Below, one piece after another: positions 13,701 to 23,843 of a DNA stretch of 64,000 nt (position 1 is the stretch's first letter; each line of letters begins with the position of its first letter). The notes under the pieces were generated by a model. It ran no database searches, was not told the origin of the DNA, and worked only from the letters and a program-made list of their open reading frames with translations. The DNA is taken from positions 310,001 through 374,000 of the forward strand of contig JBEWZL010000076.1 of the NCBI GenBank assembly GCA_045837725.1. Reading direction: 5' to 3'. Both the position numbers and the translations under genes were made by a program. Source of the stretch: Vermamoeba vermiformis (Eukaryota > Tubulinea > Echinamoebida).

Positions 13701-16311
13701 CATCAATGCTCGGACTTCATATGGCGAGACACCGTTGTTGCTGTTGGTCAAGTCAAACTCCGGCGGCAATACTATATTGCACAATGCGTCTATCTTGCTC
13801 AAGCATGGTGCTAACCCCAATATACCGGTACGTGCAACACCTTTGTTTCAAATTTAGTTCAAACCATGACAAATTTTCTGGCTCACGATAACATTTTAAC
13901 TGTTTTTGTTAACTATTTTGGTTCTTGAATGCACCATTTATTCTTTGCTATGTTGAGTATTTCTCATTTACTTTGATTTTTCTCAGGATAACAACGACTG
14001 GACACCACTCCACGCAGCCCTGTACATCGGAGCGTGGGCAGTCGCGTCAGAACTGATGGCTCATGGTGCTAATATCAATGCACAAGACCGACTCGGCATT
14101 ACTCCGCTCATGACCTTGTTGCTGGGATTCTGTCATAATCGAGACCTGCAATTTACTGACATGGAAGACGAGTGCCTCAAACTCATGACGAGAGGTGTCA
14201 ATTTTGAACTCGTGGACAAGTCCTTCAAGCGCTCGTTGATGCATTATGTCGCGTGTATTGGTTCGCCAAATATGGCACAATTCATCTGCAACGAATGTCC
14301 TAAACTTATCAACATGCCGTAAGTTCTATTATTTTTGCTCTTAATTATTCGAGTTCAATAATACCTGCAAAGATTGAATTGAGTTATAATTCTCTTCTAA
14401 CTTGGATTAATAGGGATATCGAGGGCTTTACTCCATTACACTACGCAGTGATGTACTGTAATCGTGACATGGTTGAGTTTTTGTTGAAGAACGGAGCGGA
14501 TCCGAACGCCCAAACAGCACTGCTTCGACTAACACGTAATACTAACAATTGAAGTTGTTACCTTATTTCTCGACCTAATTGTATCGTTTGACAGCCGCGA
14601 TGTTATGCACGCATATTCGAAAGGAAGGGTTCATAACCAGTAATTCTCTGGGTCATTTCTTGGCAACGCAGAATTTGTTTTTGTTGGCCACGTCAATTAG
14701 CACTAGAGAAGATGAAAAATCACTTCTTTTATCCAAATTTCAATTTATTGAGCCTCCATGGACTCAAACACCACGTAAGAGATGCTCAGAAAGATTGACA
14801 AAGTAAGTTGTACCGGCCATATTTTTCCGTTACAAATTGCATTTTGATTTCTGAATTTTCTAAATATTTATTGATTCGGTTCTTATTAATCATATTATTA
14901 TTTCTAAGTACTCTATGGACTCCAAACATTAATGGCATTCTTCCGATGCTGGTGCCGGTGTCAGATCCGCACCTAAAAGACATCAACAACTCGACACTGC
15001 TTCATCACTTGGTACCCATCGCCTACCAAGGCGAGCACGTTAAGGTTATAGACCTCATCCGGGCCCAAAAAGAATTCATGCCCTATTGGTCCGTTGCCGA
15101 TGACCTAGGGAACGTTCCCATAAAAATGTAAGACGTTTTGTTATGTATATTATTATATTTGGTACTAATATTGTATTAAGGTTATTAAATTTGGTCAGCT
15201 ACGGTGGTTTTGGAGGAAGTTCCCATATAAGACCCGAGCAGTACGTTTTTGAATTTGACAAAAAAAAAGTAATTTGTTTGGTAATGTTATTATTATTAAG
15301 GGCCATGTCACTTTGCAAGGATCATCAAATTAAGATTTATAACGACGACAATGACTTCTCTGTCTTAAATATGGTGTTGCAGAAAGAGAGCTTAAAAGAA
15401 CTCTTGAATTTAATCGGTAATTTATAAAATACTTAATTCTCTAATAATTACCCTCATGAAATTCTATAGGCTAGATTATTTCTAATTATCTGCTTAGATT
15501 TCTCCAAGGTGCCAATACAAGTCCGTTTCACGCCACCTGAACAGTGCCACACATTAATGGATCCGCTGATCACTTCACAATCTTCACCCGCGTTAATCAA
15601 TCAAGTTCTAATTATGCAACCACAAGCTTTGAATGCTCAAAATGCCCAAGGAGATACGCCTTTGATATTAGCCACTGAGGTAAGATCAATCACATTTTCA
15701 TTTGTACTGGCGCGAAGTGATGTTCGAATGTTTGGTCAACGTTTGGTCAAACTAACAATTGTACTTCAATATGAGCTAATATATTCGGTTTATAGTGTCT
15801 GATTCGCTTCACGACAACTCATGGTAGTGTAAGTATCATTCTGCAACAACGCTGTTAACTCGATCTAACTCCTTTATTGCGCAGATTTTACAACAAATGG
15901 ATGTCCTCGATTTATTATTGTCCAAACAAGGTAATATCAATAATTGATCTGCATTACGTACCAATAATAATTAACATTCTAGGAATTGATTTGAACAAGC
16001 AAAATAACGAAGGAAATACCGCACTTCACGTAGCTTCTACCCTGTTCCATCTCGGAGTCATTGATGCTATTAATGGAAATATGAAAGATACAATCTTATC
16101 CTTAGTGCCGTTCTGTGTTGCGGCTTTCAAGTTACTCGAAGCTGGATCTCGTACCGACATCAAAAATAAGGCTGGCAAAACACCACTCGATTATTGCCCG
16201 AGATTGGTCGAGTACTTTAATCAGTACAACGATTTAATTAAGAAGACTATAGAGGTAGCGCGTCGAACGTTTACAGCAGCAAGAGCACAATTCTTGTTTG
16301 GAGCAAAATAA
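10753..16311 (+). CDS. F-box / ankyrin-repeat protein with an internal FG-repeat block, 1,408 aa
   Basis: Seventeen exons join in frame from the ATG at 10753 to the stop at 16309-16311. Residues about 1-60 are an F-box (DLVDDIWQRIFLSF, then VSKRWRNIILNPKNWKTL), which would bind Skp1 in an SCF ubiquitin ligase. An LRR-like region follows. Ankyrin repeats occupy much of the rest, with GADPN, GWTPMHHAAL, DWTPLHAAL, GFTPLHYAV, GNTALHVAS and KTPLDY as hallmark strings. Between ankyrin units, residues about 580-745 form an FG/PFG-repeat segment (13042-13545) like the phase-forming part of Nup98-type nucleoporins. Exon 8 (12789-13827) carries this block and an internal in-frame GTAAGT at 12928. A hydrophobic stretch near 15270-15300 (VICLVMLLLL) is read through in frame. 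The substrate is unknown. F-box and ankyrin identity is firm. Confidence 0.85.
13042..13545 (+). repeat. FG/PFG repeat-coding block (Nup98-like)
   Basis: About 168 codons with repeated PFGTT, PFGAT, GGFGF and NFGGN units separated by Ser/Thr/Asn/Gly spacers and few charged residues. DNA-level near-repeats are visible, for example CCATTTGG(T/C)AC(T/C)AC recurring at 13069, 13099 and 13123. Compositionally this matches cohesive FG domains of nuclear-pore proteins, here embedded in an F-box/ankyrin protein. Confidence 0.85.
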
Positions 16312-16486
16312 CGGATCTAGTCTTTGTAAGCCATGCTTGTCCAAACATTATATTGTCGGTATTTCCTGTGTAATAAAGTCCAAGAGTAGCATATTGTATT
16401 GAGTTTAACTGATGAATGAGGGTTTTATTACAATGCAAGATCCGTTACAATAAAAAAATACTCTACAACTACGACGTGTAAGGTCA

Positions 16487-17723
16487 TTAATAGTTCTCTT
16501 GTTTGAAGAAAAAGTCTTTAACAGCTTGTTCAACGCGCATTTGTGGGTCAGCGGCGATAGCATTGAATATCTAAGCCAAAATTAAGTTAGTTCTTCGAGA
16601 AATATGTTAGAAGGTATTTAGCAAGCTCTTACATGTTGGAACTTGTGCAATCTGTCATTAATAACGTCGGTTTTAAATCTTTAAAAGGAGTTGTTAGTTA
16701 CCTCGCGTACTGGATCAGATTTCGAAAACTTACCGGCCAAAATTGTTCTTGGAAGGAAAAGAGGGCAACTTGCTTCCATATTTCTTTTCTAATCGATCGT
16801 ACATGCGCTTAACGAGGTTATATCGCTTCGATATCCTGAGCGCTGGATGCACGCCCCATTCTCGCAAGTTTGTAGTCAAAGTGAAGTAATATTCCGTTCG
16901 CTCTTCAGGCGGTACACCTACACGGCGAGGTTCTGATACGACAATGCTGAAATCATAGCCGAATTGAGGAGGCGGGGTCTGGATGTGGTGCGTGGTAACA
17001 ACTTGTTGCGTAATCATGGGCTGAGGAACGCCGACGTTGAATGATACCTATAATGACATTATTATAATACTGTACAACAGAATATTAATTAAAGGTCGAG
17101 CATTATCGATCGCCAAATTGAAAAGTTTGTATTTTAGTTGCGGATGCGATTGTGTCGTCTGCCAATCTTTTAATAGTTGATGCCAAGTAAAGTTTAGTAA
17201 GAGCACAAATAGGAGGACCCCCTATCATATGCCTGCGATTCAAAGATGGTCGCTTCAGAATTTAGTTCAACCTACCGATGCGTTTGGAACTGAGATGCCA
17301 ACGCTAGGTACACCCATCGAAAGATTAACGCTAGGCTGATTGACCTATAATATACAAATAAGAGTTAGGAACATATAGTTAGGGGGACGCAGCAGTCCCT
17401 TTGGTGACCAAAACGAATCTTGGAGAGCGCTTTCATTATTATAAAGAGGTGTTTTTGGCGTAACAATAGTATTAACGTACTTGAAATGATACATCAGGCA
17501 TGCCCATATCAACTTTCATCTTCGCATCGCCAACTTTGACCTTCATCTTGGCGTCGCCCACATCAAACTTCATTTTCGCTTCAGGCATGCCCATATTCAT
17601 ATTCATGCCCATATTGCTGTGCATACCCATATTCATTCCCATGCCCATGTTCATGTCGGATTGCAATTGAGCAGCGAGCGCGGGATCTCCTTTGACTTCG
17701 ACGCGAGATGAGAAGTGAGCCAT
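16487..17723 (-). CDS. PX-domain protein with Met/Gly/Asn-rich N-terminus
   Basis: Five exons (17723-17481, 17344-17276, 17047-16734, 16678-16633, 16570-16487) join in frame to 251 aa. The C-terminal half is a PX domain, the phosphoinositide-binding module of sorting nexins: YYFTLTTNLRE, then SKRYNLVKRMYDRLEKKYGS and LPSFPSK, where the RY pair and the PxxPxK turn are the hallmark lipid-binding elements, followed by FKTDVINDRLHKFQH. The N-terminal part is low complexity: NMGMGMNMGM repeats, then AKMKFDVGDAKMKVKVGDAK imperfect repeats. It is probably an endosomal membrane adaptor. The start MAHFSS at 17723 was preferred to an upstream Met at 17798 because the upstream stretch looks non-coding. 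Confidence 0.8.
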
Positions 17724-18207
17724 GGCTTGGTTTGTCGGATCTGACTTAGTAATATATAGATTATGTGTCTTGACACTATGCGATGAGATTTTAAACAAAA
17801 ATAAATGCTGTTTAAATAATAGAGCGCTTGTCCATAAGTTTCATTCCCATGTGATTCGTCACGTGGTTGTTTTCAGTTCACAGATCCAAGCGGTACGTTC
17901 CCAAGATTTGATTTTTGAGGAACGTAAGTATTAAGCTCATTATTTTAACTCAATAAATGACTTTTGTAACCGGGTGCTGGTCTTTTTGATCCAGATCCGG
18001 ATTGAAAATTAAGATCTAGAATTGTCAATGATTTGCGCTATTACGCGGAGCATATTTTTATAAATTATTAGAAATATTGACAATTAATAAGGACGTATTT
18101 TCAGTTTAAAATCTTTGACAGGATCTGACAGAAAAAAGGGGTAAACAATTCCAAATTTATAGTACATCGAATTAAATAGATTGATTGAATATAAATATTG
18201 ACTTAGC
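17724..18207. other. Intergenic region, about 480 bp
   Basis: Spacer between the 5' end of the PX gene and the 3' end of the kinase gene. AT-rich, with a cluster of GATC words around 17990-18018 (GATCCAGATCCGGAT...AGATCT). No gene seen. Confidence 0.5.
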
Positions 18208-20899
18208 TTATTTAGCATCAGTTGCTGGCGCTGCCGTCGCTTTCTTTTCTTGCTGCTTTTTCTTGGCTTGACGCTTAGCCCAAAGTGGCGAATCTTGTGG
18301 CTTATCTACAGGTAATTCGGCAATAACAGGGTTGCTCTTTTCTTGGTTTAATCGTTCTCGGTCGATCGCTTTGTTGATTGCATTTTTGGCCTGGATCGAG
18401 GATCAGATCAAAAAAACAATTCAAAAATAATTCAAAATATTTAGAATAATTCGCAAATAATATTCTTTAGGCATATTTAATTGATTAGTATTCTTACCAA
18501 AGCGATCTCTTCATTACTCAGACGAATATTGTTTAGTTGTTCGGTAACACTTTCGGTCTCCGCCTGATCCATTAAATATTATCAATATCGAACAATTCAT
18601 ATATGATTATATTAGGCTTGCCACCTACCTTAATCCATTTATGTTCTAAGATCTGTGCGGCTGAATAACGCTTCAACGGATTGACGTCAAGTAAGTGCGA
18701 GACCAGATCTTTCGCTAAAAATTGTTACGTTAGTATTATATTAATATATTTGCGTATTATAGTACCATCATCGGATACGGGTCTACTAGTCGGGAATGTA
18801 TATTTGCCTTCTGACACTAAATCTTCAAGCTCGTCATCATTGTCGGAATTGAATGGTGGACGACCGAACAACCTAACGATTACAAATTAGGCCTATATAA
18901 TGATACTATATTATTAATAATAGTACTTACATGAAGTATAAGATGCAGCCTAGTGACCACATATCAACACTCTTGCTGTATTGTTCTTGGTTGAAAACTT
19001 CAGGGGCTGAAAAGTAGATCCCGTCAGAATTTTATCCACAGTCACAGTACACTATAATATTATAGTATATGTATTATTATGCTTACCAACATAAGCGACG
19101 GTGCCTAGCGGTGTTTCTAACGCATTGCCCGTGTCTCTCTTGGCGAAACCAAAATCGCAAATTTTTATCGTGCAGTCATTGTTGGGACTATCACACAACA
19201 AATTCTCAGGCTATAATAGCGCATTAATACTAAGCATATATAAAACATTAGTATAGACGTTCTTACCTTTAAGTCTCGGTGTGCAATACCTTTGTTGTGG
19301 ATGTACTAAAAAAAAACCAATCCGTTAAGGAGATATTTATAATGATCGATTGAATAGGACGATATTAATATGGATCTATATTAATAAAGTAATCATTAAC
19401 ACGTACTTGAATGCATTGTGTCAGTGATTTCATGTGGTGTCGTGCAATGTCTTCAGGAAGTGCTCCTTTCTTTGCAATTCTTTCGAATAATTCTCCGCCG
19501 CTCAAACTAATATGGAATTATTAATATATATGTAACGTTAATATTAATATAGTTAATAAGCGTGGTTGGCTCGATCCAAATAATAACTTCCCCGTCAGAA
19601 GCTTGAGGACGGAGTTTCGACCGGAGTTAAATTTCTTATTAAATTTTATTAAGAGGGCAATTTAAGCACCAATTTTATTAGCAATTATATTTTAATGATG
19701 GAGATAATGGTTCGTATTATTTTAGCGGAATGCAACTGGTACTCAAGTGGTTGCATTCTAATTATAGTCGCAAAATTGAGGGCACAAAATATCGTTGCTT
19801 CCGAACGAGTGTCCTCATTACAGCAATGATTATTGGGAAATTAAAACCAAGAACTACGATATAATATCATATATGTACAATCTGAACCGAAAACATACCC
19901 TTTTTTTTTTCATATAAGCAAAATCACATTTTTTTGACCCTCTTTTTTGGGTCAGATCCGCTAATTTTGAGTTTAACTTTTACCGGATCGAAAAAAAGTA
20001 GGACCTTTCGGTTCAAAATATAGATATTTAAATAACTATTAATATATATATGCCAACCGCCCGATTACTTGCTTTGTAACAGAGGTCTTACTTAAATGGC
20101 GGCAAATTTTGCCTCCCTAAAAAAAACGACCAGATCCGCGTTTGTTGAATTAGAAGGTTGAATCTGACGAAAATTAATAAAGAAAGTAGTACAAATAGGG
20201 TACTATAACGATATAGTCACCTTGTGAAAGTTTAAACCCCCAATATAATTAATTTTGATTGAAATTATAACTCCGGTCGAAACTCCGTCCTCAAGCTTCT
20301 GACGGGGAAGATAAAATAAAATAATGTACTTACAGTTCCATGACGAAGCTAACGTCTTCATTTGTAATATATACTTCGTATACTTTGACTATATTAGGAT
20401 GATCTAATATTTTGTTAATTTCAATCTCGCGGCGCAGTCGTTCAGCACTAGTGTCGGTTAATTGAGATTTATCGATAATTTTGATCGCGTATTGCTTCTT
20501 TGTCTCGTTATGCGTGCCTAATACTACGGAAGAATAGCTGCCTCTATAATAGAAGAATTTTTAATGCTGCTACAAAAAATTTGATGGCTGATCCAAATTT
20601 CAATTTTGAAATCGCCAATAACCTCGAATAAAATTTGATTATGATAATATAACGATATAAGTGTGATAATAATGACGTGGAGAATCGGTTAAAATGATAA
20701 ATAACAAACAGAAAGCAAGATGTGAATTTTAAAATTTATTCCTGCGTTCAATTTTTATTTAATTGCGAAATAATGCTAAATTAGGCAATAAATATGATCG
20801 TATTAATTAATAATAACAGTAATAAACTACTTACGTGCCCAGAATTTTTTCGAATTCGTACACGTCGTAAACTAGCGGTCCATTTGTAATTACGTTCAT
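18208..20899 (-). CDS. Ser/Thr protein kinase, CaMK-like
   Basis: A multi-exon kinase. Reading from the ATG at 20899: MNVITNGPLVYDVYEFEKIL, then the glycine-rich loop GSYSSVVLG, YAIKIIDK (VAIK lysine), EIEINKILDHPNIV (C-helix Glu), LSGGELFERI, HNKGIAHRDLK (catalytic loop) then PENLLCD, CDFGFAKR (metal-binding DFG), LGTVAYV then PEVF (activation segment), SVDMWSLGCILYFM, LFGRPPF, and KDLVSHLLDVNPLKRYSAAQ with HKWI (subdomain XI). This order and the GGELFERI/HKWI strings point to the CaMK group. A Lys/Gln/Ala-rich tail of about 60 residues follows (18208-18566) with no obvious calmodulin site. All catalytic residues are kept, so it should be active. The intron between GGELF and the C-helix exon (about 19508-20334) is unusually long because it holds a mobile element. 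The gene shares a 177-bp divergent promoter with ERH. Confidence 0.88.
19587..20310. mobile_element. Non-autonomous TIR element (MITE-like) in a kinase intron
   Basis: Perfect 43-bp terminal inverted repeats: 19587-19629 starting CTTCCCCGTCAGAAGCTTGA, and 20268-20310 as the exact reverse complement. Both ends are directly flanked by ATAA (19583-19586 and 20311-20314), a plausible 4-bp target duplication. The 724-bp interior has no long open frame and many T/A homopolymers, so it lacks its own transposase. It accounts for almost all of the excess length of this intron and leaves the splice sites intact. The superfamily cannot be named from the ends alone. Confidence 0.85.
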
Positions 20900-21076
20900 C
20901 AGATCTGCTTGAGCTTTAGCTGTATATGAATAATATAACTATAGTAATCAATTAATGCTTGATTTGTGTTTGCAATGGTGATCTGGCCGAGAATAAGAAT
21001 GGAAATGTTTTGCGCGGGGAAAATGCCAAAAAATGCAGTAGTAATTTTGTGCACGTAAAATAATACAAATACAACA
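20900..21076. promoter_or_regulatory. Short divergent promoter between kinase and ERH
   Basis: Only 177 bp separate the kinase ATG (minus, 20899) from the ERH ATG (plus, 21077), so both must be driven from here or from within their first introns. An AG acceptor-like site just upstream of the kinase ATG (TATACAG) means an extra kinase 5' exon is possible. Confidence 0.5.
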
Positions 21077-21868
21077 ATGGTAAGTATATGTGTATTAAAT
21101 AGGACCAATACCAATGGCTACAAAATAATTCTGCGGATTCGATCGAACGCGAGATGAAAAAAATATCAATAGCAAAGTTAAAGACTAGTCAGTAACTAAT
21201 AGTTGGATAATAATAGAGCAAGGTTAAGAGACACACTATTGTTCTTATTCAAGTCACTCGTAACAAAAACACCAGAACTTACAGCGACTATGAAACTGTT
21301 TCAGAGGCTATGGGAGGTCAGTAATAGCTATTTACCGTATTATAATTCGAAGAAATAATTTTAGGCGTATTATTCTGATTTTTTTGGGCGTAAAGAAAGC
21401 GCAATTATTTTTCGGATCAGATTTATCCAGTTTTATTTGCAGATATTTTATTTGCTTAGAGTACGTATATTAATTCTATATTAATTAGGTATCTGCCAAT
21501 TATTCGAAGAAAAGTTGAAGAGAGACAACCCCAACGTGCGAAACATTACTTACGATATTCAAGATCTGTACAAATACATCGATTCGCTTGGCGACTTGGC
21601 TTGCTTAGTGTAAGTATACTATAAGCCCTATTAATTATTTTCACGAGAATATTTTGAATTTTCTACTCGAGATCCAGTGTATGACGTCACCATCCAGAGC
21701 CTCAACACAAATTTTCAGCTTGTGAACAGTATTTATGCGTTTATCGTACATATATTAACGTTTATATACAGCTTTTCTCCAGAAACTGCTTCATACGTCC
21801 CTCACAACAAGGAGTGGATCAAGGAACGCGTTTTGAAGCACTTGAAGAGCCTTGCTGGTCAACATTAA
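21077..21868 (+). CDS. ERH: Enhancer of rudimentary homologue (ERH)
   Basis: Four exons: 21077-21079 (ATG only, followed directly by GTAAGT), 21229-21316, 21489-21609 and 21772-21868. They join to 102 aa, against 104 in human ERH. The protein reads MRHTIVLIQVTRN, RTYSDYETVSEAMGGICQLF, ITYDIQDLYKYIDSLGDLAC, then SYVPHNKEWIKERV, matching the family along its whole length. ERH is a small nuclear dimer that partners with RNA-processing and decay factors. The start-codon-only first exon is inferred from the perfect donor after ATG and the family start (M-x-HTI). It is divergent from the kinase. Confidence 0.93.
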
Positions 21869-22172
21869 ACTCTCTTCATTTGATAGTTACGCGTAATTAT
21901 AATATAACATTTAATATTGCGAGCAGCTCTCTTTCATTTAATCTGACAAATTGGTTCGATCTGAATCTCGAAAATAAATTGCATTGTATTGATAATTCTC
22001 AAATAAATCTAGTATTCGAGATTACGTAGCGTAAATTCTACGACAGCAGGATCACTCTCCGTAACTCCAGCAACATTGTAACGAGATCTGAATTCATTCA
22101 GCCTGATTTCAGACGGTGGCTTAGGTAATAGATGTTCTTTATGAAATTCTATCAATACTAATAAACTTTGTT
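21869..22172. other. Convergent 3' spacer
   Basis: About 300 bp between the ERH stop and the stop of the minus-strand F-box gene. AT-rich, no gene seen. Confidence 0.4.
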
Positions 22173-23355
22173 TTAAAAAAATAGATCATTCAATTCTGTT
22201 AAGCTGAAGCCGCTCAACACTTTAGTCCTCCATTGGCTCATCTGCTTCGTCTCCGTCTCCTTCTTCGTTCTCTCCTCATCATCCTCATCATCCTCTTCGT
22301 CTCCTTCATCGCCTTCTTCATCTTCGTCATCACTTTGGTCCAAGCAATCACTTCCGTAGTGAGCACATCTGCCGCAGAGTTTTTGATTACAGCTCGAACA
22401 CTCCTCAGCGTGACCAACGACCTTCAAATAAGAAGTTTAGACGATAGATATGGCACAGGTATTACTTACATATGCCCAATCGCATCCGTGGCCGCACTCT
22501 CGAACGCATCTCGTACAAACGTCTTCCGCCCATCCGTACGCGTTCAGCGCTTTGTCGTAGAACTTACAGTTCTGACAATAGGTCCTCTTACAGTTAGAGC
22601 AACTGAATCCTTTGGGCAGCTTCATTCTGCAGCCAGCACAAGCCACAGTATTGAACGAGTACGACCAAATGATAGCACATCCGTAAGCTTCTTCGCATAA
22701 AGAGCATTTCATCGTCATTCCTGCCGAGGTCTCTTTGATGATATCCATCTCCTTAGATTTCATGCACACGGGACATTTCTGATACCAGTAGTAGTTGTTG
22801 CTGCGATCCAGTACACGAGATTTTTCGTCGAATTTCATTAGCCTATTAAACATAAGTTATGGTTAGAGGTTTGTAAACGCTCGAAGTATATGGATGATAG
22901 GGTGGTTGGCCATATTTTAGTCAACAGTGTTGTTAGTCAAAGCGGATCCGAATCCGATGTCTGCTGAACGAAAAAAGAACTTCATATAGTGCCAAATCTT
23001 ACGTATCACAAATGTTTTGATATTCTGCAGGCTTTTTCTTTTGTACAGCAGCCATAAACTCCGGCCACTTAGTTTGACTTCGCAGAACGGCTTTAACGAG
23101 CGTTTGGAACCCGCGAGACGCTACCTGACAGGTGCATTTGTCGCGGTATGTCATATTCGTTACTATTCCCTCCATAATTTCATTTGGAAATGAGCTCGAG
23201 ATGGGATCTAGAAAAATGTTATTATTTCCAATAAAAAATAGAAAAAATCCGGATTTCTTTTAAAAGTGTTTTCTACGTCTTTATTGATTACCTTCAGTTT
23301 TTGTAGCTTCATTCTCGCTTCCGATTTTCTTTATTTGACTTCCTTCTTGATCCAT
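22173..23355 (-). CDS. F-box protein with Cys-rich zinc-binding region and acidic tail
   Basis: Four exons (23355-23292, 23207-23003, 22842-22470, 22421-22173) join to 296 aa. After a short polar leader (MDQEGSQIKK) there is an F-box-like segment (SSSFPNEIMEGIVTNMTY, then CQVASRGFQTLVKAVLR). The middle contains many CxxC pairs (KCPVCM, KCSLC, CAGC, CSNCKRTYCQNC, CTRC, CSSCNQKLCGRC), enough for several zinc sites in a RING/B-box-like or LIM-like arrangement that I cannot name. Then comes an almost pure Asp/Glu run (SDDEDEEGDEGDEEDDEDDE) and a short C-terminus. It is probably an SCF adaptor whose Cys-rich part binds substrate. F-box identity is moderate, because the second half of the motif is degenerate. 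Confidence 0.7.
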
Positions 23356-23843
23356 AGTTTCTAACTTCGTCTTTTAAAGCCGTTACCTGGTAAATCCGAT
23401 AAAGCAACACTAGTGTTATTGTACTCCTTGGTCGACGAGTTGCGATGTAGTCTACCGATACTTTTCCAACCAATATTTCTTTAACATCACGTGGCGCTTC
23501 AAGGAAATAAGAGCCCCAAATGGCCACCAGAACAGCGTCGCTTCGTAAGTAATACCAACCTCTGAACTCTCACGCGCATTTAATGAACATAATGTGCCTG
23601 TTTATAATCACTGGTACATTATTTGGATTATGAAAGAAGAGGCATTTATTTTGTACTAGAATAATTGTATATAATTTTTTACGATATATATTAACCATTA
23701 TGACTAGGATTTGGTGCCTTCGGAATTAAAAATTGTTTTCCATTTTTGGATCGAGTGCCAAGATAATCGTCGGACATTGTGTAAAAAATTCTTGCTGCAA
23801 TTTGCCAGGCGTGTAGATTTATAAACAAAGGCAATTTGCTTCT
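23356..23843. other. Intergenic region, about 490 bp
   Basis: AT-rich spacer upstream of the F-box/Cys-rich gene and downstream of the next F-box gene. A minus-strand open frame reaches to 23527 but its extra residues do not look conserved. Nothing else seen. Confidence 0.4.

Noticed and set aside
15240-15300. Possible intron GTAATT...ATTAAG in the ankyrin gene
   Set aside because: Splicing it would break the reading frame; reading through keeps it.
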